A DNA stretch of 64,000 nucleotides from an uncultured Sphingomonas sp. (GCF_934560975.1 NZ_CAKTFO010000012.1:1-64000), one strand, 5' to 3'; numbered from the stretch's first letter, positions 15,454-24,770 are shown. Notes: a model not told the origin generated them from the letters alone. A program made the numbers and translations.

Positions 15454-18400
15454 CCGGCAGTGCGGGGTGCGGCGGCGGAAACCCGGCCGGTCCGCTCCAG
15501 CTTGCCCCAGCCCACGACGATCCCGCCGATCGCCGACGCCAAGGCCCGGATCACCACCCAATACATGATCTGCCGATAGAGAAGCCGCTGCGCCACCAGC
15601 AGGTGAGCGGGATAGCGCGCACGGCCGCCGTCCAGGCGGTAGGCGAGCCAGCCGCACGCCACGTCGATGGCGGTGAAGGCCAGCCAGTACAGGCCCATGG
15701 TATCGACATCGCCGCTGGTCTGCGCCCAGCCATGCTGGCCGACCCGCACCCATGTGGACGCCAGCGACACGACCAGCGCCAGGTCGATCAGGGGGGAGAT
15801 CGCGGCAAAGGCGATCTGGAACAGCCACGCCTGTGGCAATCCCACCCATGCCAGGCCGGACGGACGGCGCGTCCGCAACACGTCGCGATGCTTCCACAGG
15901 CATTGCAGCGTACCGAACGCCCAGCGATACCGTTGCCTGGCGAGAGCGCGGAAGCTTTCGGGTGCCTCCGTCCAGGCCACCGCGCGCGGATCGTAGGTCA
16001 CCCGCCAACCCGCCCGCTGGAGCGCGATGGTAAGATCCTGGTCCTCGGCCAGCGTATCCTCCGGATAGCCGCCGACCGATGCCAAGGCGGTGCGCCGCCA
16101 CGCGCCGACCGCGCCGGGCACCACCGTCATCGCGTCGAAGCCGGCGAGCGCGCGCCGTTCCAGATTCTGGGCTGTGATATATTCCACCGCCTGCCAGCGC
16201 GTGACCAGGTTGACGCGGTTGCCGACCCGCGCGTCGCCGGCCACCGCGCCGATGCGGGGGTCGACGAACCAGCGCGCCAGGCGACGGATCGTCTCCGGCT
16301 CGAACTGCGTGTCCGCGTCCAGCGCGATCACCACGTCGCCCGTGACATCGCGCAGCGCCCGGTTGAGCGCGGCCGCCTTGCCGCCATTCTGAAGCGTCAG
16401 CAACGTCACGCGGGGATCGCCAGCAAACGCCCCCGCCACGATCGCGCTGGTCTGGTCTAGCGACCCGTCGTCGGCGACGATCACCTGCAAGCCGGGATAG
16501 TCGCTTGCCAGCACGCGTGCGATCGAACCGGCAATCACCCGTTCCTCGTTATAGGCAGGGATGATGACCGACACGGACGGCTCGAACTGCGGCGGTTCGG
16601 GCCGGCGGCGGCGGCTCTGCGCCCAGGCCAGCCCCGCCATCAGCAGCGCACGCGCGATGCCGAGCGAAATGGCAAGGTAGAACAGCCAGCCGAGCGTCGC
16701 CGCCGCCGCCGCGATCACCAGAAACACCGCCACATCCGTCCGCACCGCCAGCAGGTCGCTGCCGCGCACCCGTGGCATGGCCTGCGCCTGCGACAGGCCG
16801 ACCAGTTGCGACACGGTGACGAAGCGATAACCCTGCGCCTGCAAGGTGGCGATGATTCGGGGCAAGGCCGCCACCGTCTGCGCCCGATCGCCGCCGCCAT
16901 CGTGCAGCAGGATGACATTGCGGGCGTTGGCGGGCGTTGCCGCGTGCACCCCGGCGGTCACCTGATCGATGATGGCCTGCGTGCCGGGGCGCTGCCAGTC
17001 ATTGGGATCGACGTGCAGCCCGACCACCGTATAGCCGGCCTGCTGCGCGGCCAAAGCCGGCTCCAGTTCGTCCGTCGTGGTCGGCTCCGCATCGCCGAAA
17101 TAGGGCGCACGGAACAGGGTCATGCTGCGCCGTGTATAGGCCTGCACCAGCCGCTGGGTGGCGTTGAGTTCGATCCGGGTCTGCCGGGCTGATGCCGTCG
17201 CCAGATTGGGGTGGGTGTAGGTGTGGTTGCCGATCTCGCCCCCGTCGGCAATGATCCTGTTGAGCAAGGCGGGATGCTGCAATGCATTCTCCCCCACCAC
17301 GAAGAAGGTGGCGGGCACATGCGCCGCCTCCAGTTCGGCCAGGATCTGCGGCGTCCATGTGCCGTCGGGTCCGTCGTCGAAGGTCAGCGCCAGCAGCTTG
17401 GGACTCTGACCGCCGGTGCGCTGCACCACATAGGGCGTCGGCAGCGCGTCGTAACGCTCGCCCACGATCATGCCCTGCGCATTGCGGGTGATGATGCGGC
17501 GGCCGGCGGTCGGCGTGGCGGTGATCCGCAGGATCTCGCCCGATCCTTCCACGTCCGTGTTGAGCAGCGATCGCGGCGTCGACAGATCGGGAAAGCGGCC
17601 GGTGCGGAAGCCCGGGAGGTCCGCCCAGAAGCCGGGATCCTCGCTGCCCAGGCGCCACAAGGCCACCGCGCCGACACCCAGCTGCTTGAGCGCGTTCAGC
17701 TCGTTCCAGCTGGCGGCGGCATCCAGCATCCAGATCGTGTGACGCACCCCGTTTTCGTCATAGGCGAAGCCGGCATTGCCGCGCGAGGTGAAGGCGATCG
17801 CCGCATCGCTGTCATGTGCGGCAAGCCACGCATCCTCGATCGACAGGGCGCTGGTCTCGTCGCCATGCCAGTCATAGGCATAGTTGCCGAGCGCCACGAC
17901 CAGCTTGTCGCGCCCCACGACCCGCACCGCCTGCTGCACCTGATCCACGAACCAGGACTGCTCCGCGATCGGCCCGGCGTTGCCGCCCTCCCAATGCTGG
18001 TCATAGGCCATGAAGATCAGGCGGTCCGCGCGCGCCGCAATGGCGGCGAGCGGCCAGGTCTCGTCCGCTGCCGGGGCAGTCACGGCGATCAGTGCGCCCT
18101 TGGGCAAGGCGCGGCGCAGGTCGGTGAGGAAGCGGATGTAATCGCGCATTGCATTGGCGGGCAGCGATTCGAAATCCATCACCAATCCGGCCTGATGCCG
18201 TTCGGCCACCATCGCGCCGAGCCGCCCGGCCAGGCGCCGCCGCGCGGCGGGATCGTGCAGCAGCCCCGCCGCGCCCGCGCCGTCCCACGTCTCGCCGGCA
18301 AAGTTCTGCACCATCGGCAGCACCTTGGGCGCATGCGGCAGGGCCGCCATCATGTGATCGAACACGGGAGCCTGCGCGATCTGGAGCCGGTGCTGCGGCC

Positions 18401-18767
18401 CCTGCACGGACACCAGCGCGGGCACCACCCAATCGAGCGCACCGGCATGCTGACGCAGCGAGGTCAGGCTGGCATCGTCGTCGGGCACGAAGAAGCCGAT
18501 GCTGAGCGGCTTGTGCGGATCGGGCGCGCTGTGACGCGGCAACCAACCCGCCAGCCCCTTCCCCCCACCGATCCCGCCCAGCACGGAGGCGCGACGATGC
18601 GGGAACGGCAAGGCCAAATCACGCCCGCGCGGCACCGCCAGCAAGGTGCTGGCAAAGGCAAGCGCGGCAAGCAGGATCGCCACCAGCAACAGGCCGACGA
18701 TCCGCTTGGACCAGCGGCTGCGTCGTCCGGTCGGGTCGAAAAAGACCGGAATGGTGTGAAGGCTCAT
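15450..18767 (-). CDS. Trimodular GH18 - NodB deacetylase - GT2 glycosyltransferase, membrane protein
   Basis: A 1105-residue protein with three catalytic-type modules. After an N-terminal membrane anchor (about 20-45) comes a GH18-like domain (about 90-385) with LVMDFESLP (E200, the place of the catalytic glutamate) and FMAYDQHWEGGNAGPIA. A NodB/CE4 polysaccharide deacetylase (about 455-650) follows with TFDDGP (D464/D465), NHTYTHP (H515/H519), RAPYFGD and ILLHDGG. After two membrane segments comes a processive GT2 domain (about 730-960) with SVIIPAYNEE, VADDGS, ALDADT, AEDQDL and QRYRW, then more membrane segments. CE4 and GT2 resemble the PgaB/PgaC or NodB/NodC pairing, suggesting synthesis and N-deacetylation of a beta-linked amino-sugar polymer. 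glmS, which makes the amino-sugar precursor, lies next door and divergent. The start at 18767 was chosen over 18878 for the short cytoplasmic N-terminus; GGGGAG precedes it. Confidence 0.88.
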   Translation of the reverse strand: MSLHTIPVFFDPTGRRSRWSKRIVGLLLVAILLAALAFASTLLAVPRGRDLALPFPHRRASVLGGIGGGKGLAGWLPRHSAPDPHKPLSIGFFVPDDDASLTSLRQHAGALDWVVPALVSVQGPQHRLQIAQAPVFDHMMAALPHAPKVLPMVQNFAGETWDGAGAAGLLHDPAARRRLAGRLGAMVAERHQAGLVMDFESLPANAMRDYIRFLTDLRRALPKGALIAVTAPAADETWPLAAIAARADRLIFMAYDQHWEGGNAGPIAEQSWFVDQVQQAVRVVGRDKLVVALGNYAYDWHGDETSALSIEDAWLAAHDSDAAIAFTSRGNAGFAYDENGVRHTIWMLDAAASWNELNALKQLGVGAVALWRLGSEDPGFWADLPGFRTGRFPDLSTPRSLLNTDVEGSGEILRITATPTAGRRIITRNAQGMIVGERYDALPTPYVVQRTGGQSPKLLALTFDDGPDGTWTPQILAELEAAHVPATFFVVGENALQHPALLNRIIADGGEIGNHTYTHPNLATASARQTRIELNATQRLVQAYTRRSMTLFRAPYFGDAEPTTTDELEPALAAQQAGYTVVGLHVDPNDWQRPGTQAIIDQVTAGVHAATPANARNVILLHDGGGDRAQTVAALPRIIATLQAQGYRFVTVSQLVGLSQAQAMPRVRGSDLLAVRTDVAVFLVIAAAAATLGWLFYLAISLGIARALLMAGLAWAQSRRRRPEPPQFEPSVSVIIPAYNEERVIAGSIARVLASDYPGLQVIVADDGSLDQTSAIVAGAFAGDPRVTLLTLQNGGKAAALNRALRDVTGDVVIALDADTQFEPETIRRLARWFVDPRIGAVAGDARVGNRVNLVTRWQAVEYITAQNLERRALAGFDAMTVVPGAVGAWRRTALASVGGYPEDTLAEDQDLTIALQRAGWRVTYDPRAVAWTEAPESFRALARQRYRWAFGTLQCLWKHRDVLRTRRPSGLAWVGLPQAWLFQIAFAAISPLIDLALVVSLASTWVRVGQHGWAQTSGDVDTMGLYWLAFTAIDVACGWLAYRLDGGRARYPAHLLVAQRLLYRQIMYWVVIRALASAIGGIVVGWGKLERTGRVSAAAPRTAG

Positions 18768-18990
18768 GGCAGACGGGCTCCCCGCCGGGCAGCCCGGCAC
18801 GGATGGCCGTTTATGCCGGGTGACATGAGACAAGGCTGAGCGGCACCTTAAATCCCTGTCATGTTCACCGCGCCGCACCCTTACCCATCCGTAAGGTGCC
18901 GGTCAGCGCGCGGAGATGTGCCGCCCGGCAGATGCGCAACGATGGCGCCGGGCGTTCCGGCGGCCAGGCAGAACGGGAACGGACGTCACC

Positions 18991-20814
18991 ATGTGCGGAA
19001 TTGTCGGCATCGTCGGGCAGGAACCCGTATCCGAACGGCTGTTGCAGGCGCTGAAGCGACTGGAATATCGCGGCTATGACTCGGCCGGCATCGCTACCCT
19101 GAGCGGCGGGGCCGTGTGCCGCCGGCGGGCTGAGGGCAAGCTGGCCCATCTGGAAGCCGTGCTGCGCGACGATCCGCTGCCGGGTGCGGTCGGTATCGCC
19201 CACACCCGCTGGGCCACCCATGGCGCGCCCACCACGTCCAACGCGCACCCCCATGCGACCGCGCATGTCGCCGTCGTCCACAACGGCATCATCGAGAACT
19301 TCAAGCCGCTGCGCGACATGCTGGAAGCGCGCGGTCGCGTCTTCGAAAGCGAGACCGATACGGAGGTGGTGGCGCACCTGCTGAGCGAGCGGGTCGAGGC
19401 CGGCGACGATCCGGTCACGGCGGTGCGCGCCGTGCTGCCGCAGCTGACCGGAGCCTTTGCCCTTGCGATCCTGTTCCGCGACGCGCCCGATCTGCTGATC
19501 GGCGCCCGGCGCGGATCGCCCCTGGTGATCGGTTATGGCGAGGAGGAATCCTATCTCGGCTCCGACGCGCTGGCGCTGGCGCCGCTGACCCGGCGCATCG
19601 CCTATCTGGAGGAAGGCGACTGGGTCGTGCTCGGCCGCGACGGGACGCAGGTCTATGACGAAAGCGGCACGGCCGTGGAGCGCGCGATCGTGGATTCGGG
19701 CGTGGCCGAACAGACGATCGACAAAGGCAGCTTCGCCCATTTCATGCTGAAGGAGATCCACGAGCAGCCGGTGGCGGTCGCCCAGACGCTGAAAAGCTAT
19801 CTGCGCCGCCTTGAAGAGCAGGTGTCCCTGCCCGTACCGGACTTCGACCTCGGCAGCATCCGCCGCGTCACCATCGTGGCATGCGGCACCAGCTTCTACG
19901 CGGGCATGGTCGCGCGTTACTGGTTTGAGCAATTCGCCCATGTGCCCGTCGACCTGGATGTCGCCAGCGAGTTTCGCTACCGCGCACCCATCATGGAGCC
20001 GGGCGGGCTGGCGCTGTTCATCAGCCAGTCGGGCGAAACCGCCGACACGCTCGCCGCGCTCCGCCATGCGCAGGGCGAAGGGCAGCGTATCGCGGCGGTG
20101 GTGAACGTGCCCACCAGCACCATGGCACGCGAGGCGGATCTGCTGCTGCCGACCAATGCCGGACCGGAAATCGGGGTGGCATCGACCAAGGCCTTCACCT
20201 GCCAGCTGGCCGTGCTGGCGGCGTTCGCCGTTAACCTCGCCCGTGCATGCGGCCGTTTGAGCGCGGTCGCCGAACGCGACATCGTCCGTCACCTGAGCGA
20301 GGCGCCGGCCGCAATCAACGCCGCTCTGGCCTATGAAGGCAGCGTGCGGGCGGTGGCGGAGACCATCGCGGACGCCCGCGACGTGCTGTATCTCGGCCGC
20401 GGCACCGACTATCCCCTGGCGCTGGAAGGCGCGCTGAAGCTGAAGGAGATCAGCTACATCCATGCCGAGGGCTATGCCGCCGGCGAGATGAAGCATGGTC
20501 CGATCGCGCTGATCGACCCGGCCGTGCCGGTGATCGTGATCGCGCCGTCCGGCCCCCTGTTCGACAAGACCATCAGCAACATGCAGGAGGTGCGCGCACG
20601 CGGCGGGCGGGTGGTACTGATCAGCGACTATGACGGCATCGCCCAGGCCGGCGAAGGCTGCGCGGCGACCATCACCATGCCCAAGGTGCACCCGCTGATC
20701 GCGCCGTTGGTCTATGCGGTGCCGATCCAGTTGCTGGCATACCATGTCGCGCTGGCCAAGGGCACGGACGTCGATCAGCCGCGCAACCTAGCCAAGTCGG
20801 TCACGGTGGAATGA
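18991..20814 (+). CDS. glmS: Glutamine-fructose-6-phosphate aminotransferase (isomerizing)
   Basis: GlmS makes glucosamine-6-phosphate from fructose-6-phosphate and glutamine, the first step to UDP-GlcNAc for peptidoglycan and LPS. The 607-residue length is standard. Cys2 of MCGIVGIVG is the glutaminase nucleophile after Met removal; the glutaminase domain has HTRWATHG and HNGIIEN. Two SIS sugar-isomerase domains follow (ACGTSFYAG, ISQSGETADT, GRGTDYPLALEGALKLKEIS, HAEGYAAGEMKHGPIALI), and the chain ends in the conserved NLAKSVTVE. The start is fixed by the invariant MCGI; the frame is open 75 bases further upstream but those residues are not conserved. It is transcribed divergently from the GH18-CE4-GT2 gene. 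No glmS ribozyme was seen, as expected outside Firmicutes. Confidence 0.97.
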   Translation: MCGIVGIVGQEPVSERLLQALKRLEYRGYDSAGIATLSGGAVCRRRAEGKLAHLEAVLRDDPLPGAVGIAHTRWATHGAPTTSNAHPHATAHVAVVHNGIIENFKPLRDMLEARGRVFESETDTEVVAHLLSERVEAGDDPVTAVRAVLPQLTGAFALAILFRDAPDLLIGARRGSPLVIGYGEEESYLGSDALALAPLTRRIAYLEEGDWVVLGRDGTQVYDESGTAVERAIVDSGVAEQTIDKGSFAHFMLKEIHEQPVAVAQTLKSYLRRLEEQVSLPVPDFDLGSIRRVTIVACGTSFYAGMVARYWFEQFAHVPVDLDVASEFRYRAPIMEPGGLALFISQSGETADTLAALRHAQGEGQRIAAVVNVPTSTMAREADLLLPTNAGPEIGVASTKAFTCQLAVLAAFAVNLARACGRLSAVAERDIVRHLSEAPAAINAALAYEGSVRAVAETIADARDVLYLGRGTDYPLALEGALKLKEISYIHAEGYAAGEMKHGPIALIDPAVPVIVIAPSGPLFDKTISNMQEVRARGGRVVLISDYDGIAQAGEGCAATITMPKVHPLIAPLVYAVPIQLLAYHVALAKGTDVDQPRNLAKSVTVE

Positions 20815-20825
20815 GCGAAGGCGGA

Positions 20826-20853
20826 TGGGCTGGCGGTGCGCCGCGTCAGCCCA
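20826..20853. terminator. Hairpin between convergent glmS and the small CxxCxC gene
   Basis: TGGGCTG (20826-20832) pairs with CAGCCCA (20847-20853), and the inner GCGG/CCGC extends the stem. It can form in both directions. It lacks a T run on either side and includes the stop codon of the small minus-strand gene. Confidence 0.5.
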
Positions 20854-21040
20854 TCAGGCCCGATCGGTACCAGCGACGCAGCGTCGGCAGGCGGCGCAGT
20901 TCGCATCCGCAGCGGCGGCAACGGGATTGCTGCACGCCCGCATTGTCCACGGTGATCCGGTGTGAGGGAAGGTGACGATCGGCCGCGCACGGGGGCTGTT
21001 CCTCCGGGCGTGGGGCGGTGGTGGCGGATGGTGCAAGCAT
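20846..21040 (-). CDS. Small CxxCxC (zinc-ribbon-like) protein of 64 residues
   Basis: The frame starts at ATG 21040 with GGGAGA six bases upstream. The first half is low-complexity and proline-rich; the second half reads HRITVDNAGVQQSRCRRCGC and ends in LRRWYRSGLMG. The CRRCGC cluster with basic and aromatic residues suggests a half zinc-binding site or an RNA/protein-binding tail. The frame is longer on paper (extending beyond 21700), but that part lies antisense to the PDZ gene and has no ribosome-binding site. Function unknown. It points away from the PDZ/two-component operon and converges on glmS. Confidence 0.55.
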   Translation of the reverse strand: MLAPSATTAPRPEEQPPCAADRHLPSHRITVDNAGVQQSRCRRCGCELRRLPTLRRWYRSGLMG

Positions 21041-21229
21041 GTTGGTCTCCCGGTGATCGGGACCATGCCCGCCGCCACGCTGCCGCACGCTGGCCAATTC
21101 ATGAACAAGCCGACACACTTCGCCCAAGCCGAAACATGAGCAAACCTTCATCTTGCGCTCACCCTGCCAACAGGCGGCGATGGGTAACTTGGGCCTCCAT
21201 GATCGAGCGCAAACGGAGCCGGTGACGTC

Positions 21230-21610
21230 GTGAGCCAGATGCGGGTCATCCGCCACATTGCAGTGGTCATCATCCTTCTTGCCGGGATCTGCACCATCCT
21301 GTCGCTGCGTCTCGTACGGAGCGGCCGGGACGGGTCGCCCCACCCGGCCGAAAGCATGGGCGCGGTACTGGCGCCTTCGGTTCAGCCGCCGATGCTGGTG
21401 GTGGACAGTTTGCGCGTCGGGGGCGCCGCCGAGCAGGCAGGCCTGCGCGTGGGCGACCTGATCGAAACGGTGGATGGCGACAGCGTGCCCTCGCTTGCCG
21501 CGGCCGATCAGGCGCTGGCCGGTCGCGGCCCGCTCGACATTCACGTCCGGCGCGGCAAGGATGAGGTGGACATCAGCATCGTCACGGACAAGGACAGGCC
21601 ACGTGAGTAA
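21230..21610 (+). CDS. Single-pass membrane protein with a PDZ domain
   Basis: A 126-residue protein: an N-terminal membrane segment (VIRHIAVVIILLAGICTILSL), a short linker, then a PDZ-type fold at about 50-120 (MLVVDSLRVGGAAEQAGLRVGD followed by LIETVDGDSV). There is no protease domain. The start is GTG at 21230 with CGGAG upstream; an ATG three codons later is possible. It overlaps the response regulator gene by 8 bases and so is translationally coupled to a two-component system. A periplasmic PDZ domain could sense misfolded envelope proteins or modulate the kinase; this is inference from context. Confidence 0.75.
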   Translation: MSQMRVIRHIAVVIILLAGICTILSLRLVRSGRDGSPHPAESMGAVLAPSVQPPMLVVDSLRVGGAAEQAGLRVGDLIETVDGDSVPSLAAADQALAGRGPLDIHVRRGKDEVDISIVTDKDRPRE

Positions 21611-22292
21611 CCGCATCCTGCTGATCGAGGACGACGCCGCCACCGCCGACTTCATCGCCAAGGGGCTGGGCGAGGAAGGCTTCACCGTCGATCGTGTCGA
21701 CAATGGCCGCGACGGCCTGTTCCACGCGACGGACGGCGGCTATGACTGCATCATTCTCGACCGCATGTTGCCCGGCATCGACGGCATGGGCGTGTTGGGC
21801 GGAATGCGCGCGGCGGGCGTCGCGACGCCGGTGATCGTGCTGTCGGCGCTCGGCTCGGTCGAGGACCGGATCAAGGGGCTGACCAGCGGCTCCGACGATT
21901 ACCTGACCAAGCCTTTCGCCTTTGCCGAACTGCTCGCCCGCATACGGCTGCTGATCAAGCGCGGGTCCGCCGCCACGGCCGCGCCGGAAACGGTGCTGCG
22001 CTGCCAGGATTTGGAAATAGACCTGCTTGCCCGCCGGGTGAAGCGGGCCGGGCGCGCCATCGAGTTGCAGCCGCGCGAGTTCCGGCTGCTGGAATATCTG
22101 CTGCGCCATGCCGAACAGGTGGTGACGCGAACCATGCTGCTGGAAGGCGTATGGGATTACCATTTCGATCCTGGCACCAACGTAATCGACGTGCATATCA
22201 GCCGGCTGCGCAAGAAGGTGGACGAAGGGTTCGGATCCCCCCTGCTGCATACGGTGCGCGGGGTCGGCTATCGGCTGGGCAAGGCGGGCTGA
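21603..22292 (+). CDS. OmpR/PhoB-family response regulator
   Basis: A 229-residue DNA-binding regulator. The receiver domain has the acidic pocket IEDD (D10/D11), phospho-acceptor D53 in CIILDRMLPGIDG and the lysine in DDYLTKPF. The C-terminal winged helix has the typical LQPREFRLLEYLLRHAEQVV and HISRLRKKVDEGF, ending VRGVGYRLG. It starts at GTG 21603 inside the end of the PDZ gene, and its stop overlaps the kinase start (TGATG), so the three genes form one coupled operon. Targets unknown; it resembles envelope or metal-stress regulators in its family. Confidence 0.93.
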   Translation: MSNRILLIEDDAATADFIAKGLGEEGFTVDRVDNGRDGLFHATDGGYDCIILDRMLPGIDGMGVLGGMRAAGVATPVIVLSALGSVEDRIKGLTSGSDDYLTKPFAFAELLARIRLLIKRGSAATAAPETVLRCQDLEIDLLARRVKRAGRAIELQPREFRLLEYLLRHAEQVVTRTMLLEGVWDYHFDPGTNVIDVHISRLRKKVDEGFGSPLLHTVRGVGYRLGKAG

Positions 22293-23659
22293 TGTGGCGG
22301 TCGACGACGTTCCGGTTCGCGGCACTCGTCTTTCTGCTGCAGGTGGCGGCGGCGGCGGTCCTGCTGATCGCGCTCGGCGCCATTCTGCGCGGGCAGGTCA
22401 CGGCCGATGCGTCAAGGACGGCGCAGGTCCTGCGCGACGACCTTGTCGCCGCATACCGGCAGGCGGGCGCCCCGGCGCTGCGCCAGGCGGTGGAGGAACG
22501 GTCGTCGCGGCTGATCACGCCCGACACCATCCTGCTGCTGGTGGATGCACAAGGCCGCCGGATTGCCGGCAACCTCGCCACATGGCCGCCCAGCCTTCGC
22601 CCCGGCGGACGGGCGGTCAATGTCGAACTCTATCGCAAGGGCCATGTCTCGGCGGAGGCGATGCGGGTGCTTGCCACGCAACTGCCGAACGGGCAATGGC
22701 TGCTGACCGGCGTTGCCGTCGAGGGTGAGCGCCACATGCTGCGGCTGTTTGAAAACGCCGCCTTGCTGGCCTTGTCGCTCGGCCTGATCTTCGCGGCCTT
22801 TGCCGCATGGGCGGCGACCCGCCTGATCGTGACGCGGCTGGACGCCACCCTCGCCACCCTGCGCGGGGCGGCGGCCGGCGATCTCGCCCGGCGGGTCGCG
22901 GACGACCGATCGGGCGATGCGTTCGCGGCGCTGGCGCTGGCGGTCAACCACACGCTGGAACGGGTGGAGACTCTGGTCACCGAACTGAAGATCGCGACCG
23001 ACGGGCTGGCGCATGATCTGAAATCGCCGCTGACCCGGTTGCGCGCGGCGCTGGAGCGGAGCGTCACCGTCGCGACCGAGCCTGTGTCGCAGGACGCGCT
23101 CGACCGCGCGCTGGCGGAAAGCGACCGGCTGCTGGCGGTGGTGCAGACCGCCCTGAGCATCAGCCGCGCCGAGGGCGGCATCGGCCGCGACAGTTTCAGG
23201 GCCGTAATCCTGGCGGATGAGTTGCGGGAGATTGCGGAGATATATGGCCCGCTGGTGGAGGATCAGGGACGCGGCATCCGGCTTCGGGTCGACACTCCGG
23301 TCAAGGCGGCGGTGCATCGCGAATTGCTGGCGCAGGCGTTGGGCAACCTGATCGACAATTCGCTGAAATATGGCGGCGGCACGATCACCCTGTCCCTGAA
23401 GGCCGACGACCGCTGCATCAGCATCGCGGTGGCCGACCAGGGCCCGGGTATCCCGGCCGAACGGCGGGACGAGGCGCTGCGCCGGTTCGGACGGCTGGAC
23501 CAGGCGCGTCGCGGATCGGGCGCGGGCCTGGGCCTGGCGCTGGTCGCCGCCGTGGCGCGGCTGCACGACGGAGCCCTGGAGCTTGGCGATGCGCGGCCGG
23601 GGCTGATCGCCACCCTCAGGTTCCAGCGCCGCGAGGTGACGGCCGAGCCGGCGGCCTGA
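22292..23659 (+). CDS. Sensor histidine kinase
   Basis: A 455-residue kinase with a membrane segment near residues 8-32, a periplasmic sensor of about 100 residues, a second membrane segment (LLALSLGLIFAAFAAWAATR), a HAMP domain, the HisKA H box (GLAHDLKSPLTRLR) and a HATPase_c domain with N box NLIDNSLKYG, G1 DQGPGIP and G2 GSGAGLGLALV. It should phosphorylate the regulator encoded directly upstream, with which it overlaps by one base. The histidine is followed by DLKSPL, the class usual for partners of OmpR-type regulators. The signal is unknown. It converges on the OYE gene with a 4-base gap. Confidence 0.93.
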   Translation: MWRSTTFRFAALVFLLQVAAAAVLLIALGAILRGQVTADASRTAQVLRDDLVAAYRQAGAPALRQAVEERSSRLITPDTILLLVDAQGRRIAGNLATWPPSLRPGGRAVNVELYRKGHVSAEAMRVLATQLPNGQWLLTGVAVEGERHMLRLFENAALLALSLGLIFAAFAAWAATRLIVTRLDATLATLRGAAAGDLARRVADDRSGDAFAALALAVNHTLERVETLVTELKIATDGLAHDLKSPLTRLRAALERSVTVATEPVSQDALDRALAESDRLLAVVQTALSISRAEGGIGRDSFRAVILADELREIAEIYGPLVEDQGRGIRLRVDTPVKAAVHRELLAQALGNLIDNSLKYGGGTITLSLKADDRCISIAVADQGPGIPAERRDEALRRFGRLDQARRGSGAGLGLALVAAVARLHDGALELGDARPGLIATLRFQRREVTAEPAA

Positions 23660-23663
23660 TCGG

Positions 23664-24770
23664 TCACTCCCCGCCGAACAGGTCGCGAAAGCGGCGCGGC
23701 TGCGAGCGGAGATATTGCGGCGGCGCCTTCACCTGTGCGCCGAAATGCGCGGCCGCGTGCCACGGCCAACGCGGATCGTAGAGGATGGTGCGGGCCAGCG
23801 CGATCATGTCCGCATCGCCCGTGCCGACGATCGCCTCCGCCTGGTCGAAGTCGGTGATCAACCCTACCGCGACCACCGGCATCCCGCACGCCTGCTTCAC
23901 CGCGCGGGCGAGCGGCACCTGGTAGCTGGGCCCGACCGGTATGTCCTGCCGGGGATCGAGGCCGCCGCTGGACACGTGGATTGCGGCACATCCCCGCGCT
24001 TCCAAGGCCTGGGCGAAGGCGATGGTGCCGCCCACGTCCCAGCCGCTTTCGACCCAGTCGGTGCCAGATACGCGCATGGTGACGCCGCGTTCCGCCGGAA
24101 AGGCCGCGCGCACGGCATCGAACACCTCCAGCGGGAAGCGCATCCGGTTTTCGAGGCTGCCGCCATATTCGTCGTCGCGCTGATTGGACAGCGGCGACAG
24201 GAATTGGTGCAGCAGGTAGCCGTGCGCGCCATGCAGCTGGATCACGTCGATGCCGAGCCGCGCCGACCGCCGCGCCGCATCGGCAAAGGCGTCGCGAATG
24301 CGGAGGAGGCTGTCGCGGTCGAGTGCGGTAGGCGGCACGCTGCCCGTCTCGAACGCAACGGGCGACGGTGCCACGGTCTGCCAGCCATGGGCGTGATCGG
24401 GCGGCAGTTGCTTGCCGCCATGCCACGGCTTGTCGGTCGAGGCCTTGCGCCCGGCATGGGCGAGCTGGATGGCGATCGGCATGTCCGACCAGCGGCGGAT
24501 GCTGTCCAGCACGCGGCCCATCGCGGCCTCCGTCCTGTCGTCCCACAGGCCGACATCGGCATAGGTGATGCGCCCTTCCGGCACCACGGCGGTGGCCTCG
24601 ATCGTCAGCAGCGCCGCGCCGGACAGCGCCAATTGGCCGAGGTGGATCAGGTGCCAGTCGGTCATGCAGCCGTCTTCGGCCGAATATTGGCACATGGGCG
24701 CGATCACGATGCGGTTATCCAGCCGCCGCCCGCCAAGCTCCAGCGGGCTGAACAGAGCCGGGCCGCTCAT
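23664..24770 (-). CDS. NADH:flavin oxidoreductase, Old Yellow Enzyme family (YqjM-like)
   Basis: A 368-residue FMN enzyme with the thermophilic-like (YqjM/XenA) signature: APMCQYSAEDG contains the redox-tuning cysteine near residue 26, QLAHAGRK binds FMN, and QLHGAHGYLLHQFLSP holds the HxxH substrate-binding pair. DPRWPWHAA near the C-terminus is typical of the class. It reduces activated C=C bonds of enones, nitro compounds or nitrate esters with NAD(P)H; the physiological substrate is not known. It overlaps the SDR gene by 4 bases (ATGA), so the two are one operon, suggesting successive reductions of a carbonyl compound. Confidence 0.92.
   Translation of the reverse strand: MSGPALFSPLELGGRRLDNRIVIAPMCQYSAEDGCMTDWHLIHLGQLALSGAALLTIEATAVVPEGRITYADVGLWDDRTEAAMGRVLDSIRRWSDMPIAIQLAHAGRKASTDKPWHGGKQLPPDHAHGWQTVAPSPVAFETGSVPPTALDRDSLLRIRDAFADAARRSARLGIDVIQLHGAHGYLLHQFLSPLSNQRDDEYGGSLENRMRFPLEVFDAVRAAFPAERGVTMRVSGTDWVESGWDVGGTIAFAQALEARGCAAIHVSSGGLDPRQDIPVGPSYQVPLARAVKQACGMPVVAVGLITDFDQAEAIVGTGDADMIALARTILYDPRWPWHAAAHFGAQVKAPPQYLRSQPRRFRDLFGGE

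Noticed and set aside
18879..18990. glmS ribozyme upstream of glmS
   Set aside because: The gap is only 112 bases, no core pseudoknot could be seen, and the ribozyme is essentially limited to Gram-positive bacteria.
20849..21703. 285-codon minus-strand frame
   Set aside because: Most of it lies antisense to the PDZ and response regulator genes; only the final 64 codons have a ribosome-binding site and plausible protein.
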